Shown here: in pieces, positions 1-7,023 of the stretch | Layout: each line of letters begins with the position of its first letter | Position numbering within the stretch: the stretch's first letter is position 1 | NCBI GenBank assembly: GCA_030642325.1 | Contig: DAOWNY010000027.1 | Coordinates: 1-12,267, forward strand | Source of the DNA: Deltaproteobacteria bacterium | GTDB lineage: Bacteria > Desulfobacterota > DAOWNY01 | Length of the DNA: 12,267 bases | Direction of reading: 5' to 3' | Notes under the pieces: generated by a model | Told to the model about the DNA's origin: nothing | The model's input: the letters and a program-made list of their open reading frames with translations, nothing else | Database searches by the model: none | Translations under genes and position numbers: made by a program

Positions 1-460
1 CAACGTTTAAAATATCGGTATTCTCTGTTGTGCCTATCCCGAATGACCCCTCAATGAATTTATCCTTTGACTCATTTTCCGGTGTCACGCTGAAGGATGC
101 CTCAAAAAACCCGGGGGGCAATCTTTTTGCTTCTTCCAGTGACTGCACCAAAAGTCCGATATCCACGTAATTGTCTTCCAGGAACAGGACCTTTGAGTTT
201 TGGTCAACCGGAAAAGGAGGAAGATTTAAAAGCAGGGCCAGGTCCAAAACCGTTATTATTGTGCCCCGAACATTTAATGCGCCGGCAATAAAGGCAGGTG
301 CCCGGGGAACAGGGGTAAGCTCCGTATCATTTACTACTTCGCGGACATCCCCCCCCCTTATTCCGAACTTACTATCGCCCAATCGAAAAAATATAAGCAA
401 ACTTTCGTGGTTCAAGGTTTTGCCCCTTGAGGATAGTTCTTCACCATTGCTATTCTGCAT
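1..460 (-). CDS. cheW: CheW-like chemotaxis coupling protein (C-terminus cut by window edge)
   Basis: CheW proteins are cytoplasmic SH3-like adaptors that link chemoreceptors to the histidine kinase CheA. From the ATG at 460 the minus strand is open for 153 codons to the window edge. The CheW pattern is clear: a first strand block FRLGDSKFGIRGGDVREVV (about residues 25-43), then the hallmark L-TPVPRAPAFIAGALNVRGTIITVLDL region (about 48-74), and a later VDIGLLVQSLEE segment matching the second half of the fold. Residues 1-20 are a polar leader. CheW is usually 140-180 residues, so only a short tail is probably missing. The start lies inside the receptor gene (11-nt overlap), with a weak GGTGG ribosome site at 464-468. 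This implies co-translation with the receptor and points to that receptor as its partner. A CheV or CheW-fusion protein cannot be excluded because the end is missing. Confidence 0.88.
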   Translation of the reverse strand, partial: MQNSNGEELSSRGKTLNHESLLIFFRLGDSKFGIRGGDVREVVNDTELTPVPRAPAFIAGALNVRGTIITVLDLALLLNLPPFPVDQNSKVLFLEDNYVDIGLLVQSLEEAKRLPPGFFEASFSVTPENESKDKFIEGSFGIGTTENTDILNV

Positions 461-1700
461 TATCCACCAGCTTAAAGCCCGTTATTGCTTCTTTTAATTG
501 ATGTGAAGTGGAAGATGAATGTTGCGCAGTAGAGTTTATCTTTTCCATGGAGCCTACCAATTCTTCGGTGGCTATTGCCACCTCCTCAGTGGCGGTAGCG
601 TTCTCTTCCGCCAATTCTGCTACTTCATGCATTGCCTGTACAATTTCTTCCGAATCCACTTTTTGCTTTTGAGTAATTTCCGAAATAATTTGGATATCTC
701 CCGTAATATCCGTAATATTTTTCACCATTTCTCCCAAAGCTTTAATGGTAGTTTCTATCGACCCCTTTCCTTCTTCTATTTTTTCAGCTTCATTCTCCAT
801 GGAAAGCAATACCGATAAACGGTCTTTTTCGATATCTTCGGTGATATCAGTAACCTCGATGGTAAATTCCTTGGTTCTTTCTGCGAGTCTCCTCATCTCG
901 TCTGCCACCACGGAGAAACCTTTGCCGAATTCCCCCGCCCGGGTAGCCTCAATCGTGGCATTAAAGGAGAGGGTATTGGTTTGTTGGGAAATGGAGGTGA
1001 TCATATCCAGAAATTTTGTGACCTGCTTAATTTTTCTGCCGAAATCCTTCACCGTTTGAGTAGAATTTTCAATCTGGGAAAATATTTTTCCCAGGTTCTT
1101 CATGGCTTCCTGCATCAACTTACTCTCGGTTTTAGCAATGCTTCCAGCCTGAATAGCGGAGCTTGCGGTGGTCTTTGCCTTTACTGTCACATTTTCGATC
1201 GAATTAACTATATCCTTAATGACGTTAAACCCTTTTTCCGCCAGTCTCGATTGTTTTTCCGCTCCCCGGGAAATATGATCCATGGTAGCGGCAATCTCTT
1301 CGCTGGAAACGTTTACCTCCCCGGCAAGGCCAACTAACTCCCCTGAAGATCCCAGCATACTAGTGGAGGTATTTTCCAGGTGAGATACCAGGTCGCGTAA
1401 ATTTGACAGCATCACCCGGAAGGCATTCGCCAGATGACCAATTTCATCTTTGGTCTGAATCGTAATCTCCTGAGTCAGATCACCTTTGCCGATTTTTTGG
1501 GCTGCTTCAACCAGTTTGGTTATGTTTTTAGTGATGTAGTTCGATATGATTGCCCCCAGGACAAGTCCGACAAAAGAACCCAATGCCACCGAAAGAGCCC
1601 GGCTCCAAGCAATTTTGGGAACAAATAACGTAAAAAGCAAGTTAGAAGCCGCCATACAAAGAACTACCGCTAAAAAACCGCATAGTAGTTTATTTCTCAT
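450..1700 (-). CDS. Methyl-accepting chemotaxis protein without a sensor domain
   Basis: A 416-residue receptor-type signal transducer. Two hydrophobic segments (about 4-27 and 36-56) are joined by only about nine residues (PKIAWSRAL), so there is no periplasmic ligand domain. A HAMP domain follows (about 54-106, with DEIG at 85-88), then the cytoplasmic coiled-coil signalling domain. The hairpin tip at about 234-273 is recognisable (QQTNTLSFNATIEATRAGE, then GKGFSVVADEMRRLAERT) but deviates from the usual LLALNAAIEAARAGE-type core. Methylation-type sites are visible on both arms (SSEEIAA near 132-138, TATEEVA near 369-375), so it should be a substrate of the adjacent CheR. A strong GGGAGGA ribosome site (1709-1715) lies 8 nt before the ATG. 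The start overlaps cheR by 11 nt and the end overlaps cheW by 11 nt. The signal is unknown; it may sense membrane state or a partner protein. Confidence 0.93.
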   Translation of the reverse strand: MRNKLLCGFLAVVLCMAASNLLFTLFVPKIAWSRALSVALGSFVGLVLGAIISNYITKNITKLVEAAQKIGKGDLTQEITIQTKDEIGHLANAFRVMLSNLRDLVSHLENTSTSMLGSSGELVGLAGEVNVSSEEIAATMDHISRGAEKQSRLAEKGFNVIKDIVNSIENVTVKAKTTASSAIQAGSIAKTESKLMQEAMKNLGKIFSQIENSTQTVKDFGRKIKQVTKFLDMITSISQQTNTLSFNATIEATRAGEFGKGFSVVADEMRRLAERTKEFTIEVTDITEDIEKDRLSVLLSMENEAEKIEEGKGSIETTIKALGEMVKNITDITGDIQIISEITQKQKVDSEEIVQAMHEVAELAEENATATEEVAIATEELVGSMEKINSTAQHSSSTSHQLKEAITGFKLVDNAE

Positions 1701-2577
1701 AAAATGCTTCCTCCCTATTTATTTTGTCAATCTTTTGATAGATCCTCTCTTCTATATTCACCGGCGCAAATCCCTCTTCGGTTCGCGGCAATAATTCAGT
1801 TTTTCCCAGCAGCATAATCCCGCCTTTATTCAGTGCCCCATGAAAATATGAGATTAGACTTCTCTGCTTTTTTGCAGAAAAATAAATTAGTAAATTTCTG
1901 CAAATAATCATATCGAAATTTTCGCACAACCTTTTCTTTCTGCATATGTCCTGTTTGTCAAATGATACCATCCTTTTGATCTTATCGGCAAGGCAGAAAT
2001 TTCCGTTTTTGAGATAAAAATATTTGGAAAGAAGCCGGCTACCTACTTCTTTAAGACGGTTTGGCTGAAATACCCCGCCCCTTGCCCGGCTGAGAGCTTT
2101 TTCATCTAAATCAGAAGCCAAAATGTATATTTCAAAGCCTCCCAGATCAACTCCCAGTATTTCATTAAGTAGAACAGCTAAGGAATAAGGTTCTTCGCCG
2201 GTGGCACATCCGGCGCTCCAGAAATTAAGTCTCCTGTTATCATCTTTTGATTTCCGGGAAATTAAACTGGGCAGGATTTTTTCCCGTAAGAGTTGGAAGG
2301 TGCCCGGATTACGAAAAAAATGGGTGGTTTGATTGCTAAAAGAGTGGCAAAGAAGGTGCCGTTCAGCCGAGTTTGCCGATAAAAATTGAAGGTATTGCTT
2401 AAGCGTCCTGATCCCGATTGATTGCATCCGGGCGGCAATTCTTCTTTTAACAAAATTGCTTTTATAACATTCTAACTCAATTCCCTTTTTAAGGTAAAGC
2501 AGTTTTTTTATCAATTCCAAAGGTTGATCGTCCGATACCATGCCGTCAAAAAATGCATCCCTTGCCATTTCTCTCAA
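1690..2577 (-). CDS. cheR: CheR-type chemoreceptor glutamate methyltransferase
   Basis: CheR transfers methyl groups from S-adenosylmethionine to glutamates of chemoreceptors in the cytoplasm, setting adaptation. The 295 residues show an N-terminal helical CheR_N region (about 18-80) and THFFRN (85-90). The SAM-binding core is SAGCATGEEPYS (121-132), with the acidic ASDLDEKAL loop (154-162), the CRNLLIYF motif (226-233) and LLGKTE (256-261). Length is normal for a stand-alone CheR, with no TPR tail. The start is probably TTG at 2577: GAGGGGG at 2584-2590 lies 6 nt upstream of it, whereas the in-frame ATG at 2568 would be too distant. It overlaps the receptor gene by 11 nt (an ATG inside its last codons), so its likely substrate is encoded next door. 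The 125 bp upstream hold no promoter or terminator I find convincing. Confidence 0.95.
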   Translation of the reverse strand: MREMARDAFFDGMVSDDQPLELIKKLLYLKKGIELECYKSNFVKRRIAARMQSIGIRTLKQYLQFLSANSAERHLLCHSFSNQTTHFFRNPGTFQLLREKILPSLISRKSKDDNRRLNFWSAGCATGEEPYSLAVLLNEILGVDLGGFEIYILASDLDEKALSRARGGVFQPNRLKEVGSRLLSKYFYLKNGNFCLADKIKRMVSFDKQDICRKKRLCENFDMIICRNLLIYFSAKKQRSLISYFHGALNKGGIMLLGKTELLPRTEEGFAPVNIEERIYQKIDKINREEAFYEK

Positions 2578-2702
2578 AGCTATCCCCCTCGTTTGAAGCC
2601 CGGGAAATTATTTAAATGATAATAGAGGATATGTAGAGCCGATACAGAGAAACCTTTGAAAAGATTTAAAAAATGGGGGTAAGCTAAAAACTTGCCTTAA
2701 GT

Positions 2703-3608
2703 TCATTGGATGATTCGAATCTCATCTCCCACCCGGATTTTCCCTCCCCTTAATACCTTGCCGAACCTTCCCTCCCTGCTTACAATATAGGATCTCCCCT
2801 TGTTTTTAAAGCTGTCTTTGCCAACATGGAGGATCTCAATAATCGCTTCGTTAATCCCCCATCTCGATCCTTTCTTCAAATCCTCGGGGGAGATACCGAC
2901 CGTAGTGATATTCTCGGAATAATCCCCTTCCTCGATCTGGGCCATTATTTGAGGGGGCACTTTTTTTAATGCTTCCAAAGGAAAGATTGATATCTGTCGC
3001 TCCCAGTCACCAGCGTGAGCATCCCCTTCCAGTCCCCAATTTTCCTTCAAAAGTCCCTCTTTTACATTTGATTTAGGGATACCTTTCCTGTCCGACCGAT
3101 TTACTGCGACTATTCTGCCGGAAACGTCCTCATCCTTTCTTCGGTATGTTCCACTTTTGCCCCCCCTCTTCTCCGCCAGACAAATATCCGATATGACCAT
3201 TCCTTTGTCCACCGCTTTACACATATCGTAAATAGTCATAGCAGCGGCGCCGACCGCAACCAGTCCTTCCATTTCCACTCCGGTGCGCCCCACAATTTTA
3301 ACTCTTGCCTCAATTTCGATTCTACTCTCTTCTTCTATAAAAATGAAATTGAGTGCAACGTCGGTAAGATTCAAGGGGTGACACATGGGAATCAGATCCG
3401 GTGTCTTTTTAGCAGCCATAATGCCGGCTACTTTAGCCACCGCCAGGACATCACCTTTATAGATATTGCCCGACCTGATTGCATTAAACGTTTCCCCTTT
3501 CATACTTATGGAACCTCTGACCAATGCTGTTCTTTGGGTTTCTTCTTTTTCACTGATATCCACCATCCGGCTTATCCCCTTCCGGTCAAAATGTGTAAAA
3601 GAATCCAT
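2703..3608 (-). CDS. moaC: MoaC cyclic pyranopterin monophosphate synthase fused to a MOSC domain
   Basis: Molybdenum-cofactor synthesis protein of 301 residues with two domains. Residues 1-158 are MoaC, which works after the radical-SAM enzyme MoaA to form cyclic pyranopterin monophosphate. Visible marks are MVDISEKEETQRTALVRG (15-32), the GD-VLAVAKVAGIMAAKK segment, PMCHPL (74-79), TGVEMEGL (109-116) and YDMCKAVDKGM (127-137), with Asp128 and Lys131 in the positions of the E. coli catalytic pair. Residues about 161-301 are a MOSC domain: GLEGDAHAG (192-200), RQISIFP (204-210) and SREGRFGKVLRGG-IRVGDEI near the end. MOSC domains are linked to molybdenum-cofactor handling or sulfur transfer. 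The cysteines that I expect in many MOSC domains after GKxC are absent. A GGGAG ribosome site lies 7 nt upstream of the ATG. It follows purQ by 61 bp, possibly in the same transcript. Confidence 0.95.
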   Translation of the reverse strand: MDSFTHFDRKGISRMVDISEKEETQRTALVRGSISMKGETFNAIRSGNIYKGDVLAVAKVAGIMAAKKTPDLIPMCHPLNLTDVALNFIFIEEESRIEIEARVKIVGRTGVEMEGLVAVGAAAMTIYDMCKAVDKGMVISDICLAEKRGGKSGTYRRKDEDVSGRIVAVNRSDRKGIPKSNVKEGLLKENWGLEGDAHAGDWERQISIFPLEALKKVPPQIMAQIEEGDYSENITTVGISPEDLKKGSRWGINEAIIEILHVGKDSFKNKGRSYIVSREGRFGKVLRGGKIRVGDEIRIIQ

Positions 3609-3669
3609 CGCATGACTCCCTGCTTATTTTGATGTTACAAGTGACCCTTATTTTATCCCGTATTCTCAG

Positions 3670-4500
3670 TTAGAGCAAATTCTCCCGTATATAATTAATC
3701 GCCTTTCTAAAGAGTTGCAACCCCATCCCTTCTTCAGGTAAATTTTCTCTTGTCCAGCGGGGGTGGTTGGTATAATGGAGGTATGCTTCGGGATGGGGCA
3801 TCATACCCATGATCCTGCCGGTTTCGTCGCATATCCCGGCTACTGCGTCAATTGATCCATTCGGATTCCAGGGATAATCCATGGTTGGCAATCGATAATT
3901 CTTGTCGCAATATTGAGCTGCAATATGATTCCCTCCCATCAATTTATTCATCACTTTTGTATCTTCAGGAATAAATTTTCCCTCTCCGTGCCTTACGGGA
4001 AGATAAATTCCTTTGATATCTTTCGTAAATATGCATTTTGACTTCTCATTGATTTTCAGATAAACCCACCGATCTTCAAACCGGCCGGAGTCATTCAAAA
4101 TTAAAGTAACCAGCCTTTGGGTGTGATTACCTCCGAAACCAGGAAGCAACCCTAACTTTACCATTAATTGGAATCCATTACAGATGCCGAGAATCAACTT
4201 TCCATCTTCAATAAATTTTTGGAATTGAGTATAAAGTTTTTCCCCGGTGGAGGTCACCACCAAAGACTTGATTCTATTTGCCCCGACCTGGGCTGCCCCC
4301 AAGTCATCACCATCCAAAAACCCCCCCGGTAAATTCAAAAAATGATACTGATCCAAACACACCCGATTGGAAATAAGATCACTGATATGAATTATATCAA
4401 CAATGTCCGAGCCCGCCAGCCGGCAGGCATGTGCCGTTTCCATCTCGCAATTGGTGCCATTCCCGGCAATCACAATTGACTTAACCTGTTTAATCCCCAT
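3670..4500 (-). CDS. purQ: Phosphoribosylformylglycinamidine synthase subunit PurQ (glutaminase)
   Basis: Class I glutamine amidotransferase of purine synthesis. PurQ releases ammonia from glutamine for PurL, which converts FGAR to FGAM. Visible marks are the LPGGFLDGDDLGAA region (57-70), the nucleophile elbow GICNGFQ with Cys107 (105-111), an NPNGS segment (212-216), and the catalytic His-Glu in MMPHPEAY (His236, Glu238). At 276 residues it is longer than the 220-230-residue PurQ of many Gram-positives and matches the long form found in some other bacteria and archaea. The start overlaps the 3' end of obg by 11 nt, with AGGAG-type bases (4510-4516) 9 nt upstream of the ATG, so translation is probably coupled to obg. 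No PurL or PurS is in the window, so its partner subunits must be encoded elsewhere. A homologous GATase with another partner is possible but less likely. Confidence 0.93.
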   Translation of the reverse strand: MGIKQVKSIVIAGNGTNCEMETAHACRLAGSDIVDIIHISDLISNRVCLDQYHFLNLPGGFLDGDDLGAAQVGANRIKSLVVTSTGEKLYTQFQKFIEDGKLILGICNGFQLMVKLGLLPGFGGNHTQRLVTLILNDSGRFEDRWVYLKINEKSKCIFTKDIKGIYLPVRHGEGKFIPEDTKVMNKLMGGNHIAAQYCDKNYRLPTMDYPWNPNGSIDAVAGICDETGRIMGMMPHPEAYLHYTNHPRWTRENLPEEGMGLQLFRKAINYIRENLL

Positions 4501-5506
4501 CCTCTACTACTCCTGCAAAAACCCTTCTCTCTATTTCATCCAATAAAGCATCCATGCCGTCGCCGGTAATGGCTGAGATTGGATAAATGGTAAGGTTCAG
4601 GCTGTCAAAACTCCTTTTTACTTCCGGGAATCTTAATCTGGCCGAAGGCAAATCTAACTTATTTACCACAACAACCTGTGGTTTGGGCGGCAGTTTCGGG
4701 TTAAAAAGCCGCAACTCTTCATTTAAATCATGATAATTTTTTATGGGATCAATTTCGGGCCGACTGATATCCAAAAGGTGAAGCACAAGGCCGGTCCTGT
4801 CAATATGGCGTAAAAATCTGTCTCCCAACCCAATCCCTTGGTGGGCGCCCCTAATCAGCCCCGGGATATCCGCTGCAACGATTCTCCGGTCATTTTCCAA
4901 TTCTATAATCCCTAAATTGGGCACTATGGTGGTAAAGGGGTAATCACTTATTTTTGGTCGCGCTGCCGACAATTTTGAAATGAGGGTTGATTTGCCGGCA
5001 TTGGGAAAACCGACGATACCCACCTGAGCTAACAGCTTCAGCTCCAGTTTTAAAACTTTCCGCTCCCCCTCCCCGGCTTCTCCGGCAATCCGGGGCGCTC
5101 GATTAACAGAGGTGGCAAAGCTTTTATTCCCTCTCCCTCCTCTCCCTCCTCTGGCCGCAACAAATTGCTCCCGGTCGGATGTTAAATCTGCCAGAAGCTG
5201 ATCGGCATCATTGTTCTTGATTAAAGTTCCCAGGGGAACAGGGATAATTAAATCCGATCCATTCTTCCCATTTTTGGCCTTACCCTGGCCCGCCCGCCCG
5301 TCGTTTGCCTTAAAGATCCTGGGGTAGCTTAAATCCAACAGGCTCTGCAGCCCACTCCTGGCCTCCAGCGTAACGTCTCCTCCCTTGCCCCCATTACCCC
5401 CGTCCGGGCCTCCCCGTGGAATATACTTTTCCCTCCGGAAACTAACGCAGCCCCTCCCGCCATTGCCCGATCTGATTTCAATAGTTACTTCATCAACAAA
5501 TTTCAT
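4490..5506 (-). CDS. obg: Obg/CgtA family ribosome-associated GTPase
   Basis: Essential GTPase that binds the 50S subunit and takes part in ribosome assembly and stress or cell-cycle control. Residues 1-158 form the glycine-rich Obg fold (GNGGRGCVSFRREKYIPRGGPDGGNGG and later GGRGGRGN). The GTPase domain follows, with G1 GFPNAGKST (166-174), a TTIVPNLG switch I, G3 DIPG (213-216), G4 NKLD (282-285) and G5 SAITG (311-315). At 338 residues it stops soon after the G domain, so it lacks the OCT domain of Bacillus-type Obg; short forms of this kind are common in Proteobacteria-like lineages. The usual rplU-rpmA neighbours are absent and purQ follows with an 11-nt overlap. No Shine-Dalgarno sequence is visible before the ATG, though MKFVDEV is the canonical start. 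A strong promoter with a dyad lies just upstream. Confidence 0.97.
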   Translation of the reverse strand: MKFVDEVTIEIRSGNGGRGCVSFRREKYIPRGGPDGGNGGKGGDVTLEARSGLQSLLDLSYPRIFKANDGRAGQGKAKNGKNGSDLIIPVPLGTLIKNNDADQLLADLTSDREQFVAARGGRGGRGNKSFATSVNRAPRIAGEAGEGERKVLKLELKLLAQVGIVGFPNAGKSTLISKLSAARPKISDYPFTTIVPNLGIIELENDRRIVAADIPGLIRGAHQGIGLGDRFLRHIDRTGLVLHLLDISRPEIDPIKNYHDLNEELRLFNPKLPPKPQVVVVNKLDLPSARLRFPEVKRSFDSLNLTIYPISAITGDGMDALLDEIERRVFAGVVEDGD

Positions 5507-5559
5507 ATTATTTTAAGGGTAGTGAAAAAAAGAATTTGGTATGATTAGGCCGAGCCAGT

Positions 5560-5587
5560 ATTATAATAATTTTGAGTAACTACTCAA
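5560..5587 (-). promoter_or_regulatory. Predicted sigma-70-type promoter of obg-purQ
   Basis: Read on the minus strand, TTGAGT (5582-5587) and a perfect TATAAT (5560-5565) are separated by 16 bp. Transcription would begin near 5553, giving a leader of about 47 nt before the obg ATG. This leader contains a T-rich stretch and no clear ribosome-binding site. The prediction rests on consensus match and position only. Confidence 0.6.
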
Positions 5588-5591
5588 AATT
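5568..5591. promoter_or_regulatory. 24-bp perfect dyad overlapping the obg promoter -35 (putative operator)
   Basis: The arms AATTTTGAGTA (5568-5578) and TACTCAAAATT (5581-5591) are exact reverse complements with a 2-nt centre (AC). The dyad covers the predicted -35 hexamer and most of the spacer of the obg promoter. Such a short centre is poor for an RNA hairpin terminator and typical of a homodimeric repressor site. The binding protein is unknown. A weak bidirectional terminator is the alternative reading. Confidence 0.45.
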
Positions 5592-5750
5592 TTGGCTACC
5601 GGCTCATGGGTATTTACTAATTTTGCAAAATAAAAATTATGGCGACATTCTATTGCCGTGAAAAAAAGAGCTTTCTTCATTCTAAATTTCGGGAAGGCCA
5701 TAAAATTGAGAGTTAAAAAGAAAGTTATTATCCTCCCCTTCTTCCCCGGG

Positions 5751-6794
5751 TCATTCTTTACCATGGGGCTCAATAACTACCTTAAGGGATTCCTTGGCCT
5801 CCAAAGCCAATTTGAAACCTAACGCAATATCCGCCAATTTTAATCGGTGGGTCACCATATCCTTTACCGGTATTTTTTTTGTCTGGATAAATTCAATAGA
5901 CCGGGTGATATCCAGGGGAGCTCCGCCGTAAGAAGACATCAGCGTTATTCCATTATTCCAAAAATCGTAAAAATGGAGGGGGAATTTGGTCCCGGGTTCC
6001 AGCGGGGCAAAGAATAAAACCGTGCCTCCGCGATCCACGCATTGTAATGCCTGTGTCATGGCAGACTGGGCACCGGTACATACGATCACCAGGTCGGCAA
6101 GCCTGTTCCCGTTTATCCGTTTTACCTCGGCGGAGAGATCCTTACCGGCAAATATCAACGCATCCGCCCCGAATTGCCGGGCGATTTGCAACCGGTGTTC
6201 GCTGATATCAACGGCAATTACCCGTTTTGCCCCCCACCTGCTCGCCACCGCCACATGAATGATCCCGGCCATGCCGCTACCGATAACTAGCACTACCTGG
6301 CCCGGTTTCGCACGGGCCATCCTTTGCCCCCGTATTATGCACGCCAGCGGTTCGATAAAAACTCCCTCCTCGAATGATAGCTCGCCGGGGAGGACAAATA
6401 CTCCCCTGTCCACATTGATGCGGGGTACTCGTATATATTCGGCAAAACCTCCCGGGTCAAAGTTGGTAGTGCGCAAGGTATCACAAAGTGTATGATAATT
6501 ATTCAGGCAGTAACGGCATTTATTGCAGGGGACGTGATGAGAAACAAAAACCCGATCACCGATCTTGTATGAATCTACCCCGGCTCCCACGGCAGCAATC
6601 TCCCCGGCAATCTCATGACCTAACACCCGAGGGGCTTTTTTAATGCGATACCATTCCATCAAATCACTGCCGCAAATACCGCTGGACAATATTTTAACCA
6701 GCAACTCGCCCGGACCAATCTGAGGAATGGGCATCTCCTCCAGGCGAATATCCTGGTTGCTGTAATACATCGCCACTTGCATGCTGTTTTTCAC
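5751..6794 (-). CDS. Zinc-dependent medium-chain alcohol/polyol dehydrogenase
   Basis: A 347-residue cytoplasmic NAD(P)-dependent dehydrogenase of the MDR superfamily (sorbitol/threonine dehydrogenase-like branch). Catalytic zinc ligands appear as Cys41 (GICGSD), His60-Glu61 (GHE) and Glu148 (FIEPLAC). The structural zinc loop has Cys90, Cys93, Cys96 and Cys104. The Rossmann motif is VIGSGMAG (170-177), with Asp196 at the end of the second strand (VIAVDIS), suggesting NAD rather than NADP. The substrate cannot be read from sequence. The start is GTG at 6794, chosen because AGAGGAG (6801-6807) sits 6 nt upstream; an internal ATG at codon 5 would be too far from it. The gene appears to stand alone, with its own promoter, and is separated from obg by 244 bp containing a second promoter. 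It could be an L-threonine, sorbitol/iditol or related polyol dehydrogenase. Confidence 0.9.
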   Translation of the reverse strand: MKNSMQVAMYYSNQDIRLEEMPIPQIGPGELLVKILSSGICGSDLMEWYRIKKAPRVLGHEIAGEIAAVGAGVDSYKIGDRVFVSHHVPCNKCRYCLNNYHTLCDTLRTTNFDPGGFAEYIRVPRINVDRGVFVLPGELSFEEGVFIEPLACIIRGQRMARAKPGQVVLVIGSGMAGIIHVAVASRWGAKRVIAVDISEHRLQIARQFGADALIFAGKDLSAEVKRINGNRLADLVIVCTGAQSAMTQALQCVDRGGTVLFFAPLEPGTKFPLHFYDFWNNGITLMSSYGGAPLDITRSIEFIQTKKIPVKDMVTHRLKLADIALGFKLALEAKESLKVVIEPHGKE

Positions 6795-6830
6795 TGATAT
6801 CTCCTCTGATTACTCTACACAGACTAACAA

Positions 6831-6848
6831 AATATCATAAATGATATT
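6831..6848. promoter_or_regulatory. 18-bp perfect dyad over the dehydrogenase -10 region (putative operator)
   Basis: AATATCAT (6831-6838) and ATGATATT (6841-6848) are exact reverse complements around an AA centre. The dyad covers the predicted -10 hexamer, so a bound protein would block polymerase. The arms differ from the dyad at the obg promoter, so a different regulator is likely. It is AT-rich, so a chance match is possible. Confidence 0.4.
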
Positions 6849-6862
6849 GTCGGCCCAGTCAA
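6834..6862 (-). promoter_or_regulatory. Predicted sigma-70-type promoter of the dehydrogenase gene
   Basis: On the minus strand, TTGACT (6857-6862) and TATGAT (6834-6839) are separated by 17 bp, close to consensus. The start point would be near 6827, leaving a leader of about 33 nt before the GTG start at 6794, with the ribosome site at 6801-6807. Predicted from consensus and spacing only. Confidence 0.6.
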
Positions 6863-6962
6863 GAAAAAGGCAATCGGAAAGCACGTCCATTGATAATTTT
6901 TAAAGGATTTACCTTGAAAATTATGCTAAAATTTGTTCTTATAGATGGACAAAGAGAGTATC

Positions 6963-6983
6963 CCGTTCACAGTTCACGGTTAA
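6963..6983 (-). repeat. Left heptamer repeat array (inverted relative to the right array)
   Basis: Read on the minus strand this is three consecutive degenerate heptamers: TTAACCG, TGAACTG, TGAACGG. The 10-mer at 6972-6981 is the exact reverse complement of 7167-7176 in the right array. The two arrays bracket about 170 bp of non-coding DNA. Confidence 0.55.
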
Positions 6984-7023
6984 CTATTGGTAAAAACTTA
7001 GGGGCTAATATGTAATTATAGGC

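Noticed and set aside
2578..2702. Possible flagellar-type (sigma-28) promoter before cheR
   Set aside because: A TAAA followed by a weak ATCGG-like sequence does not match the sigma-28 consensus at proper spacing, and a TATTAT box there has no acceptable -35.
5620..5631. 12-bp palindrome ATTTTGCAAAAT
   Set aside because: Short and AT-rich in AT-rich DNA, with no relation to a promoter element; expected by chance.
5640..5700. Possible terminator after the dehydrogenase gene (AAAGAGC and T-rich flank)
   Set aside because: The potential stem is short, AT-rich and mismatched, so it does not qualify as an intrinsic terminator.
5561..5773. A 70-codon minus-strand open frame between the dehydrogenase and obg
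   Set aside because: It starts inside the dehydrogenase gene in another frame at a TTG, shows no family features, and ends within the obg promoter dyad; chance open frame is the simpler reading.
6900..6945. Plus-strand promoter for the DUF374-lpxK-gmhB operon (TTGAAA followed by TTATAG-like box)
   Set aside because: The spacing (18-19 bp) and weak -10, plus about 260 bp to the gene with the repeat element between, make it unconvincing.
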